Below, piece by piece: positions 1 through 6,631 of a stretch of DNA of 8,711 nucleotides. Below the pieces are notes generated by a model. It made no database searches. It was not told the origin of the DNA and saw nothing but the letters and a program-made list of their open reading frames with translations. Numbering within the stretch: position 1 is the first letter of the stretch; each line of letters starts with the position of its first letter. The position numbers were made by a program, and so were the translations under genes. The DNA is from Bacteroidales bacterium (GTDB taxonomy: Bacteria; Bacteroidota; Bacteroidia; Bacteroidales; UBA1556), in assembly GCA_029935325.1 (NCBI GenBank), contig JAOZKO010000102.1:1-8711 (forward strand), given 5' to 3'.

Positions 1-1038
1 ATCCTGGTTGTTTATGGGTTCAGCAAGATTAGAAATATTTTGGTTATTAGCATCGGAGCCCTGCAATAAAACACTTTTTAGATTTTGTATTTCATTGGTT
101 GTATCATTGTCAATTATAGTATCTAATATGTTATTCCAATTTGCTGTATCTATTGCTGAAATTCCATGTGCTACTGATGCTACGAATATTGAATCTGTTT
201 CATTAACTACTGCCTCAATCAAATAAGGACTGAGAGTTGTGCCCGTACCGGTAATATTAATATTTGTTCCTGCCTGAACGGTTCCTATACCATTTTGACC
301 TTGAACTCCTGTTGGTCCGGTCATTCCAATTTGCCCTTGAGCTCCGCTTGATCCAGTAGCACCTTGCAAACCTGTTGATCCGATAGATCCCTGAACACCA
401 GATGTCCCTGCTGGCCCAGTCACCCCAATTAGCCCCTGAGCTCCGCTTGGCCCAGTAGCACCTTGCAAACCTGTTGACCCGATTGGTCCTTGAATACCTG
501 TTGTTCCTATTGGTCCAGTTATCCCAATTAGCCCCTGAGCTCCGCTTAGTCCAGTAGCCCCTTGCAAACCTGTTGGCCCGATAGGCCCCTGAATACCTGC
601 GGCCCCTGTTACTCCGCTTGGTCCGGGAGTAGAACTTCCACTAGTTTTGGCATATAATGCATAGGGCACACTTAATAACTGGATTGTGCCTGTTATGGTG
701 TAATTTGTTCCTCCACTAGGGTCGGTTTCTGTTTTGATGAAATAAGATCCGTTAGCCCAATCGATGGTGGTAAAATTGCCACTTATTACTGTTCCTGTTC
801 CTATTTCTAGACTTAACAAACCATTGGAATTAGTATTTGGTGTGTGGGTTTCTACATAAACGACTGTTCCACTTGCAGAACCTTGTAAAATAGAAAATTG
901 CATTCCAACGGCTGTTGAACTTACTAAATTATTACTTCCGTCACGTACAACGGCTTGATAACTAATTTTTTCGGGTGCTTGAGCGAACGCACTTGCCGTT
1001 AATAATACGGCTACTAAAATCATAAATAATTTTCTCAT
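1..1038 (-). CDS. Secreted collagen-like (Gly-X-Y repeat) surface protein, 3' end cut by the window
   Basis: The frame stays open for 346 codons from an ATG at 1038 to base 1, so the C-terminus lies outside the window. Residues 1-19 form a signal peptide (MRKLF, a hydrophobic core, then SAFA before Gln20). Residues 21-135 form a globular N-terminal domain beginning APEKISYQAVVRD, a start common to Bacteroidota collagen-like and tail-fibre-like proteins. Residues 139-252 are a collagen-like tract with Gly at nearly every third position, built from 33-residue repeats. The visible end (SNLAEPINNQD) resembles the stem that often leads into an AATKAYVD motif in such proteins. The gene follows the T9SS cargo gene after a 13-base gap, so the two are probably one operon. 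A strong AAGGAGGA site supports the start. A surface fibre or adhesin role is inferred; the ligand is unknown and the export route of this protein cannot be seen without its C-terminus. Confidence 0.88.
   Translation of the reverse strand, partial: MRKLFMILVAVLLTASAFAQAPEKISYQAVVRDGSNNLVSSTAVGMQFSILQGSASGTVVYVETHTPNTNSNGLLSLEIGTGTVISGNFTTIDWANGSYFIKTETDPSGGTNYTITGTIQLLSVPYALYAKTSGSSTPGPSGVTGAAGIQGPIGPTGLQGATGLSGAQGLIGITGPIGTTGIQGPIGSTGLQGATGPSGAQGLIGVTGPAGTSGVQGSIGSTGLQGATGSSGAQGQIGMTGPTGVQGQNGIGTVQAGTNINITGTGTTLSPYLIEAVVNETDSIFVASVAHGISAIDTANWNNILDTIIDNDTTNEIQNLKSVLLQGSDANNQNISNLAEPINNQD
283..624 (-). repeat. Collagen-like coding tract with exact 99-bp tandem periodicity
   Basis: This part of the collagen-like gene encodes residues 139-252. 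The marker (a/c)ccttgcaaacctgttg recurs at 361, 460 and 559, exactly 99 bases apart, which equals 33 codons or eleven Gly-X-Y triplets. Each unit carries the order STGLQGATG, SGAQGLIG, TGP.GT.G.Q with only a few substitutions. Near-identity at the DNA level suggests recent duplication or homogenisation, and the copy number could vary between strains. Confidence 0.85.
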
Positions 1039-1045
1039 TATTTTG

Positions 1046-1051
1046 TCCTCC
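1046..1051 (-). promoter_or_regulatory. Strong Shine-Dalgarno site (AGGAGG) of the collagen-like gene
   Basis: The minus strand reads AAGGAGGACAAAATAATG, which puts AGGAGG seven bases before the ATG at 1038. The site lies in the 13-base gap after the upstream stop codon and fixes the start of the collagen-like gene. Canonical sites are uncommon in Bacteroidota, and the other genes in this window have only A-rich leaders. Confidence 0.75.
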
Positions 1052-1537
1052 TTAATTTTTAATGATTTTAAATATTTGAATTTTTTTGTTTTCTTGTACT
1101 ATATTGATAAAATAGGTTGCAGGAGGTAAATTACTCATATTCACTTGTGTTTGCTTACTTGTAATTGTCTCCACATTAATTAATTTTCCTTGCATATCAA
1201 ACAATTGATACGACAATTTTTCTTTATTATAATCGCCTATTTGCACGAAAATATTATCTACAGTAGGGTTAGGGAATATAGAAAGTATAATATTCAATTC
1301 GGTTACTTTTATACCTACCGAAAAAAATTCGTAGGCTTGTTGTACACCTTGGCTTATTGTGCCAGATGTACTGGTGTTAGTAGTACAAAATACTTGTCCT
1401 ACACTGTAAGCAATGCTTCCTCCGCTGCCAGAAGCATCTCCGCCTGCGGCATTGACAGATTCCTGACCTTGTGCTAAGCCCGCCAAAAGCAGTCCTCCCG
1501 AAAGTAATACAATAGATTTTAATTTGTTTTTTATCAT
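1052..1537 (-). CDS. Small secreted protein with T9SS type A C-terminal sorting domain
   Basis: This encodes 161 residues from the ATG at 1537. That start gives a clean signal peptide (MIKNKLK, a hydrophobic core to residue 25, cleavage after LAQGQ). Longer starts at GTG 1582 or ATG 1567 would put a polar stretch ahead of the signal, and the probable promoter lies at 1587-1594. Residues 26-70 carry the SVNAAGGDASGSGGSIAYSVGQV segment, a Gly/Ser-rich pattern shared by many short Bacteroidota T9SS proteins. Residues 85-161 form the sorting domain, with FPNPT at 88-92, a YQLFDMQGKLI strand and a basic C-terminal KIIKN. The family crosses the outer membrane through the Por/Gld type IX system and is usually processed at the C-terminus. 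The mature part before the sorting domain is only about 60 residues, so it may serve as a surface partner of the collagen-like protein encoded next. That partnership is inference. Confidence 0.85.
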   Translation of the reverse strand: MIKNKLKSIVLLSGGLLLAGLAQGQESVNAAGGDASGSGGSIAYSVGQVFCTTNTSTSGTISQGVQQAYEFFSVGIKVTELNIILSIFPNPTVDNIFVQIGDYNKEKLSYQLFDMQGKLINVETITSKQTQVNMSNLPPATYFINIVQENKKIQIFKIIKN

Positions 1538-1586
1538 AATTTTTGCTTTTAGACTGGACTCACTCATTATTAAATTCGTCACTAAT

Positions 1587-1594
1587 CAAAAGTA
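1587..1594 (-). promoter_or_regulatory. Bacteroidota -7 box (TACTTTTG) of the T9SS cargo/collagen-like operon
   Basis: The minus strand reads TACTTTTG, an exact match to the TAnnTTTG -7 element. Transcription would start near 1580, giving a leader of about 43 bases to the ATG at 1537. No clear TTG -33 element lies at the expected distance upstream, so this is a half-supported promoter. It also argues against the longer GTG start at 1582. Confidence 0.5.
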
Positions 1595-1770
1595 CTAAAA
1601 ATATTCTGTATATTAATAATTACCTTATATCCGCAGAAACTTCTTAAGAAATTGAGTTTAAAATCATGGCTATAAAAGTACACAAATTAACTGATTCAGT
1701 AAGCCCTTTTGCAGGAATTTTATTTGTAAACTAATATTTTAATCAATCTGGACCAAACAAACTTATTGAT

Positions 1771-1810
1771 AATGAACTCAGGGCGAACCTTTAGGTTTGC
1801 CCTGAGCATT
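1771..1810 (-). terminator. Long hairpin after ccoI, probable terminator
   Basis: The arms 1777-1789 (CTCAGGGCGAACC) and 1794-1806 (GGTTTGCCCTGAG) pair over 13 positions with one G/T (wobble or mismatch) pair and a TTTA loop. AATG/CATT at 1771-1774 and 1807-1810 extend the stem past a two-base bulge. It begins 22 bases after the ccoI stop codon. The sequence beyond it on the minus strand is only moderately T-rich, so termination is likely but not certain. Confidence 0.6.
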
Positions 1811-1832
1811 CTTATAAAAGCAACAACAGACT

Positions 1833-4211
1833 CTACAACTTCCGCATAGCAAATCGAGCAGCAATTGTTACAAAAGCAACTACGGTAATTGAAGAAATAG
1901 GCATTAATATAGCAGCTATTATTGGTGAAAGTTGTCCGCTAACAGCAAAACTAATTCCAATAATATTATACAAAAACGAGATTACGAAACTTGCATAAAC
2001 TATTTTAATTCCTTTTTTAGAATAATCGATAAGTTTTGGTAGCCTATGAAATTGCTTTGCCTCCAGAATGGCATCACTGGCAGGAGAGAAATTAAAAACA
2101 TCATCAGCAATACTTATTCCTATATAGCTTTCCTTTAAAGCACCTGCGTCATTTAGCCCATCCCCTACCATTAAAACTTTTTTGCCCTGTTCCTTTAAGC
2201 TTTTAATATAATTGTACTTATCCATTGGGCTTTGGTCAAAATGCATAATAAGTTTATCTCCAAAGATATGCTTCAATCGCTCAGCCTCAGCATCATTATC
2301 TCCTGAAATAATGTGTAGCTCAAATTGTTTTCCAAGGCTATTGGCTAAATTATCAACTCCTTCACGGTATTTGTTTTCAACGGAATACCAGCCCAAAACT
2401 TTATCATTTACCGACAAATAAACAATTGATGAATTAGCTTTGTCTTTTGTATCATAATTTACAAAAGAAGCTGAACCCATTTTCACCTTATTATTACCAA
2501 ATACTGCTTTAATGCCTGAGGAAGCTATCTCCATATAATCCTCAATCTTATTATTAATTGGGGATTCAATGCTATCAAAAATTGCTTTACTCAACGGATG
2601 TTGGCTTTGACGACTTAGATTCTTTACCCATGATATTTCATCACTAGACAATTCTTTGCCATGATATTTTACCGACAAAGCATCAATATGAGTAATTGTA
2701 CCAGTTTTATCAAAAACAATAGTATCCATTTTGGATAATTTTTCCACGACTTCTGACTTTTTAAGATAGAAACCAATACGCCCAAATGCTTGCATAATAT
2801 TGCCATAAGTAAATGGAATACTTAATGCAAGTGCGCATGGGCATGCTACAATCAGTACGCTTGTAAAGGATATTAAAGCAAGACTTGTATCATTAAAAAA
2901 CCAATATACTGCCGCCGAAAAAGCCGTTGCAAGAATAATAAATGTAAAGTTTTTGCTTATTCTATCAATAATGGTAGTAAGATCCTTTTCGCCACTACTA
3001 CTACCATCCTGGTTCCACAGTTGTGTAAGCTTACTTTGCATTACTTCCTTCACAACTTCAATAACAATAGTACTTCCAATCTGTTTTCCTCCAGCGTAGA
3101 GCTCATCACCAGAGCGCTTGAATACTGGTTTTGATTCGCCAGTAACAAAGCTGTAATTTATATTTGCCTCACCTTTGGTTAATATTCCATCAGCAGGAAT
3201 CAGTTCTTGATTATGAACAATAATCTGATCACCAACAGCAATCTCATTTAGCTGAATAATAACCTCCTCTCCATCTACCAATTTGCTCACTGCAACTGGG
3301 AAATAGGATTTATAATCTCTTTCGAAGCTCAGTGCTTGATAGGTTTTGTTTTGATACCATTTTCCTAAGAGAAGAAAAAATACTAGTCCTGCCAAACTAT
3401 CCATATAGCCTGTACCTGTTGAGCTAAGTATTTCGTATGCACTTTCGAAGAAAATAGTAAGAATTCCTATACTAATTGGTAGGTCAATATTTACCATCTT
3501 ATGCTTAAGATTTTTATAAGCAGATAGCAGATAATCATTGCCACAATATAGTATTATGGGAAGCGATAGAAATAGATTTATATACCCAAAGAAATTTTTA
3601 AACTCCTTTGTCAAAAGCTCACCACCAGGAATATAATCAGGCATACTCAGGAGCATGGTATTGCCAAATACAAATCCTGCAATTCCAATTTTAATAATTA
3701 GTGTTTTGTTCTCTGATTTATTCTGCTCACCAGTGATACTTTCCAAGCTAATCATTGGAATATAGTGTATTGAAGCTAGAAGTTCCACTACTTCACGGAG
3801 AGAAATATCAGCATTCTTAAAAGTTATATCAACTTCTTTCTTTATGAAATTTACTGTGGATTGGGTTATTGATTTATTGAGCAAAAACAAATTTTCCAAA
3901 AGCCAAATACAAGAGCTACAATGTATATCTGGAACATAAAGTTTAACTTTAGAGTATTCTCCTTCCTTGAAATAAACTAGCTTTTTACTTATTTCTTCAT
4001 TATCAAGATATGCATACTTTTTTCCAAAATCCTGAACATCAACTTTAATTCCAGGGGCATCATATATATCGTAATAAGTATTGAGTTTATTCTCATTTAG
4101 CAATTGATAAACTGTCTTACAACCCTCGCAGCAGAAGTTTTTACCCTCCCACACTATTGGATGTTTACCACAATTCTCACCACAATGAATACACTCTATT
4201 ATTTCACTCAT
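1833..4211 (-). CDS. ccoI: CcoI/FixI-type copper-translocating P-type ATPase
   Basis: This is a P1B-type heavy-metal ATPase of 792 residues with an ATG start at 4211. A Cys-rich N-terminal domain (C7, C10, C14, C27, C28, C31) is typical of the FixI/CcoI branch. A heavy-metal-associated domain follows with HCSSC (C98, C101). The core motifs are complete: TGES at 357-360, the CPC membrane metal site at 457-459, the phosphorylated DKTGT at D501, the SRQSQHP motif with H538-P539, and GDGLND at 683-688. YN (748-749) and M770-P-I-S-S in the last helices fit monovalent copper. In known systems CcoI moves copper for assembly of cbb3 cytochrome oxidase rather than for bulk detoxification. No CcoS, CcoG, CcoH or oxidase subunit is present here; the neighbours are a redox operon instead. 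A terminator-like hairpin lies 26 bases before the start. The P1B copper class is near certain, the CcoI assignment likely, and a general CopA role the alternative. Confidence 0.88.
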   Translation of the reverse strand: MSEIIECIHCGENCGKHPIVWEGKNFCCEGCKTVYQLLNENKLNTYYDIYDAPGIKVDVQDFGKKYAYLDNEEISKKLVYFKEGEYSKVKLYVPDIHCSSCIWLLENLFLLNKSITQSTVNFIKKEVDITFKNADISLREVVELLASIHYIPMISLESITGEQNKSENKTLIIKIGIAGFVFGNTMLLSMPDYIPGGELLTKEFKNFFGYINLFLSLPIILYCGNDYLLSAYKNLKHKMVNIDLPISIGILTIFFESAYEILSSTGTGYMDSLAGLVFFLLLGKWYQNKTYQALSFERDYKSYFPVAVSKLVDGEEVIIQLNEIAVGDQIIVHNQELIPADGILTKGEANINYSFVTGESKPVFKRSGDELYAGGKQIGSTIVIEVVKEVMQSKLTQLWNQDGSSSGEKDLTTIIDRISKNFTFIILATAFSAAVYWFFNDTSLALISFTSVLIVACPCALALSIPFTYGNIMQAFGRIGFYLKKSEVVEKLSKMDTIVFDKTGTITHIDALSVKYHGKELSSDEISWVKNLSRQSQHPLSKAIFDSIESPINNKIEDYMEIASSGIKAVFGNNKVKMGSASFVNYDTKDKANSSIVYLSVNDKVLGWYSVENKYREGVDNLANSLGKQFELHIISGDNDAEAERLKHIFGDKLIMHFDQSPMDKYNYIKSLKEQGKKVLMVGDGLNDAGALKESYIGISIADDVFNFSPASDAILEAKQFHRLPKLIDYSKKGIKIVYASFVISFLYNIIGISFAVSGQLSPIIAAILMPISSITVVAFVTIAARFAMRKL

Positions 4212-4225
4212 TCAATCAAAATATC

Positions 4226-4263
4226 AAAAAAAAATAACGGGTAGAAAAATTATTTTCTACCCG
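4226..4263 (-). terminator. Intrinsic terminator or attenuator between the cytochrome gene and ccoI
   Basis: The arms 4238-4248 (CGGGTAGAAAA) and 4253-4263 (TTTTCTACCCG) pair perfectly over 11 bases around a four-base loop. On the minus strand the stem is followed by TTA and nine T residues (4234-4226). This is the strongest intrinsic-terminator shape in the window. It lies 40 bases after the cytochrome stop and only 14 bases of sequence separate its T tract from the ccoI ATG, so it may end the redox transcript or reduce read-through into ccoI. Confidence 0.75.
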
Positions 4264-4264
4264 C

Positions 4265-4272
4265 CAAAATTA
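4265..4272 (-). promoter_or_regulatory. Possible -7 box (TAATTTTG) of ccoI just before the hairpin
   Basis: The minus strand reads TAATTTTG, matching TAnnTTTG. The nearest TTG upstream (4287-4285) leaves a spacer of 12 bases, which is too short for the usual -33 element. If active, transcription would begin at about the first base of the 4263-4238 hairpin, so the ccoI message would start with a stem-loop. It could be chance in AT-rich DNA. Confidence 0.3.
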
Positions 4273-4303
4273 AGAATTTTTTAACAACTCTTTATGTATA
4301 TTT

Positions 4304-5215
4304 TTACCTTTCTCTAAGCATCCATATTCTGAAAAGTTGGAATGCTGCCCAGCCTATTACACCCAAAACACCAAAAGTAACACTCAGATAACTTATTAGT
4401 AGCCATAATGGAGTATGTGCATTATCACCCCATAGTGCTCTCTGGTCTAATGGATTGACCCATTGCCAGCCATCATTTAGTTTAATACTTTCTTCAATGC
4501 TTATGCTGCCATCAATAGGAGCTGCATTTATTATTATATAACCACTAGTATCAGCAATAATTCCATCAAGGCTAACACTTACAACACCATTGTCATCAGT
4601 TTTATCACCATCGCAAATTGTCATATCTCCAAAATAACGTTTAACAGATATTTTCATTTTAACATTATTCGGAATTACTTTATTACCTACTGAGTCAACA
4701 CCTTCTATCTTCGTTGAAATAGTGTTTTTTTCTTTATCAAAAGTTGCAGTAATTTTTGTGATCTTACCCTCAAATTTTTCCATTACAACTGGAGCATTAT
4801 CATCAGTAGTAGGTGGCTCATAACTCTCGCAATAGGAACGAAGGTAAGCTACTACTTTCCATCTATCCTCTTCTGAAATTGATGCTTCATAACCTGGCAT
4901 TCCAACTCCATTTCCATAGCTTATTTTACAAAATATTTCTCCATCAGTATTATTCTTATTGAACTCTTGACTTCCAAGATTTGGAGCAGTGGGTAGCTCA
5001 CGATCATTTGTTGGTGCTGCAACTATATCTTTATGACAAAATTTACAGCTTACATCATATATAGCTTTACCTGCATCAATATTTATTTCATCATATGCCA
5101 CCTTAATTTTAGCATCCTTAAGTTCATCATCAATAGTCCACTGCTGAGCCTGCACATTACCAATAATCAAAAGGCTAATGCTTAAAAGGCTTATTATATT
5201 TAGTATCTTTTTCAT
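4304..5215 (-). CDS. Membrane-anchored monoheme cytochrome c with beta-sandwich-like insert
   Basis: This encodes 303 residues from the ATG at 5215. A TTG two codons earlier (5221) is less likely as the start. Residues 1-24 are a signal peptide ending NVQAQ. A class I cytochrome c domain follows, with the heme site CKFCH at 57-61 and a likely axial Met106 in GVGMPGYE, then the closing helix DRWKVVAYLRSYC. Residues of about 146-248 look like an all-beta, Ig-like domain (alternating hydrophobic strands, TDDNGVVSVSLDG). One membrane helix at about 270-295 with a basic end (RIWMLRER) anchors the protein with its heme domain in the periplasm. The gene starts 18 bases after nrfD, so it is probably the electron-exit subunit of the complex. 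Extra cysteines at 96, 129 and 201 are unexplained. Its acceptor is unknown; a cbb3-type oxidase is one possibility. Confidence 0.85.
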   Translation of the reverse strand: MKKILNIISLLSISLLIIGNVQAQQWTIDDELKDAKIKVAYDEINIDAGKAIYDVSCKFCHKDIVAAPTNDRELPTAPNLGSQEFNKNNTDGEIFCKISYGNGVGMPGYEASISEEDRWKVVAYLRSYCESYEPPTTDDNAPVVMEKFEGKITKITATFDKEKNTISTKIEGVDSVGNKVIPNNVKMKISVKRYFGDMTICDGDKTDDNGVVSVSLDGIIADTSGYIIINAAPIDGSISIEESIKLNDGWQWVNPLDQRALWGDNAHTPLWLLISYLSVTFGVLGVIGWAAFQLFRIWMLRER

Positions 5216-5233
5216 ATCCAATAATTAATTTGA

Positions 5234-6583
5234 TTATAAGTCTTTTTTAATATCAACACCTTTTTCTTCAGCAACTTCCCATAACGGAATTACTGGAAAT
5301 ATCTTAGCTAGAATAGTAACTATCAAAACAGCCATTGCAATTACTCCCAGCGTAATTGTGATTTCCAGCCCTGTGGGATCGTACTCTTTGAAATTATCAG
5401 GTACATTTTGTATTGGAAGATAGGCATGAATTAATGTCGGCACTACAATTATCACTCTTTTGAACCAAGCGCCAATTACTAGTGAAAGTCCAATAATCAT
5501 CATTGGGAAAGGTTTGCGGAATCGTTTAAATAGTCCGAAGAATATTGGTAATATTAATCCAAAAGTTTGAGTCAACCAAAACATTACACCATACTCACCA
5601 TGCAAAGAAAATAAGGTATGAATATGATGACCATCAGCTGCTTTCATTTTATAAGCAGGAACTAGGAATTCATTCAAATTAAAGTAAAAATAAACCAATG
5701 CTACTAATACCATTAATTTTCCCATTTTATCGAAATGAAACTCAGTAATATACTCTTCGAGTTTGTAGGCTCTACGGATAAAATACATTGCTACAAGCAC
5801 TGCTCCTGACCCAGCTACAAAAGCTCCGGTTACATAATAAGGACCAAAAATAGTACTATCCCAACCTGCTCGCAAAGTTAATGCTGACAACCAAGATGTA
5901 ACAGTATGAATTGCCAAGGCAACAGGTACAATCAATATTAATAATACACGAATTGTACGATGTAGAATTTTATATTGACCAGGTGTTCCTACCCAACCTA
6001 GGGAAAGGATATTATAAAGATTCCACTGCCATTTAGGAAGATCCTTCTTCATATGATTTCGTATTATTGCTAAATCTGGCAACATTGGTAGAAGCAGCAG
6101 TAAAATACTAATAAAAATATATACGTTTACCACAGTAACATCCCAGATAATTGGTGATGAAAATCGCCCGTAGAAAAGTAGATTTAACACTCTATCGGGG
6201 CGACCCATATCAACTACAATTGCAATTCCAGCCATCATAACAAAAGCCAGAGCTATCATCTCCGCAATACGCGATATTGGGATAATCCACTTTTGACCTA
6301 GCAGTCCAACTACTGCAGAAATAAGCATTCCCACAAGTGCAGTTGCAACAAAAAATACAAAAGAGGCAATATACAGTCCCCATGATACATAATCACGCAT
6401 AGCTGTTACTCCCAATCCATCATTGAATTGCTTATAGTAAGCCCAAACTGCTATTGCGATAATTGTAAGTAAAAATCCAACCCATAGTTTAAACTCTATT
6501 GGACGTGTTGTAATAGGATGAAGAATATCCTTTCGGAGCTTCTCCATTATTGCCTCATCGGTTTGTTTCTTAATTTCAGACAT
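5234..6583 (-). CDS. NrfD/PsrC-like (ActC/DsrP/HybB group) quinol-interacting membrane protein
   Basis: This encodes 449 residues and about ten membrane helices, at roughly 32-50, 64-94, 105-125, 148-172, 210-232, 248-270, 288-306, 329-351, 357-382 and 406-430. Landmarks are DMGRPDR at 125-131 and IHTVTSW at 225-231, which are typical of the NrfD superfamily. Ten helices match the HybB, DsrP and ActC groups rather than the eight-helix PsrC. These proteins bind menaquinol or menaquinone and exchange electrons with an Fe-S partner on the outer face of the membrane. The gene starts 48 bases after the Fe-S gene and ends 18 bases before the cytochrome gene, so the three subunits probably form one complex. 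Many relatives work beside a molybdopterin or hydrogenase subunit, and none is visible here. The family is certain; the direction of electron flow (quinol oxidation) is inferred from the cytochrome. Confidence 0.92.
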   Translation of the reverse strand: MSEIKKQTDEAIMEKLRKDILHPITTRPIEFKLWVGFLLTIIAIAVWAYYKQFNDGLGVTAMRDYVSWGLYIASFVFFVATALVGMLISAVVGLLGQKWIIPISRIAEMIALAFVMMAGIAIVVDMGRPDRVLNLLFYGRFSSPIIWDVTVVNVYIFISILLLLLPMLPDLAIIRNHMKKDLPKWQWNLYNILSLGWVGTPGQYKILHRTIRVLLILIVPVALAIHTVTSWLSALTLRAGWDSTIFGPYYVTGAFVAGSGAVLVAMYFIRRAYKLEEYITEFHFDKMGKLMVLVALVYFYFNLNEFLVPAYKMKAADGHHIHTLFSLHGEYGVMFWLTQTFGLILPIFFGLFKRFRKPFPMMIIGLSLVIGAWFKRVIIVVPTLIHAYLPIQNVPDNFKEYDPTGLEITITLGVIAMAVLIVTILAKIFPVIPLWEVAEEKGVDIKKDL

Positions 6584-6631
6584 AATTTATCTTTTTAATA
6601 TACTTATCGAATTTAATAATAAAGCCAAGGA

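Noticed and set aside
8..226. Plus-strand frame of 72 codons at the left edge
   Set aside because: It is antisense to the continuous collagen-like frame, and its hydrophobic look comes from the complement of Asn/Asp/Thr codons.
361..575. CRISPR-like array suggested by evenly spaced repeats
   Set aside because: The units are contiguous and in frame with Gly-X-Y codons, so there are no unrelated spacers.
1190..1477. Plus-strand frame of 95 codons
   Set aside because: It is antisense to the T9SS protein with no family resemblance or promoter.
1538..1582. GTG (1582) or ATG (1567) starts for the T9SS protein
   Set aside because: They would put a polar extension before the signal peptide, and the -7 box at 1587-1594 places the transcript start at about the GTG.
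1620..1635. TTACCTTATATCC motif shared with 7955-7970
   Set aside because: The two stretches share about 14 of 16 bases in AT-rich DNA with different surroundings, so chance is sufficient and no regulatory meaning can be supported.
5216..5221. TTG start two codons upstream for the cytochrome gene
   Set aside because: The ATG at 5215 begins a standard signal peptide (MKKILN), and TTG adds only two residues with no support.
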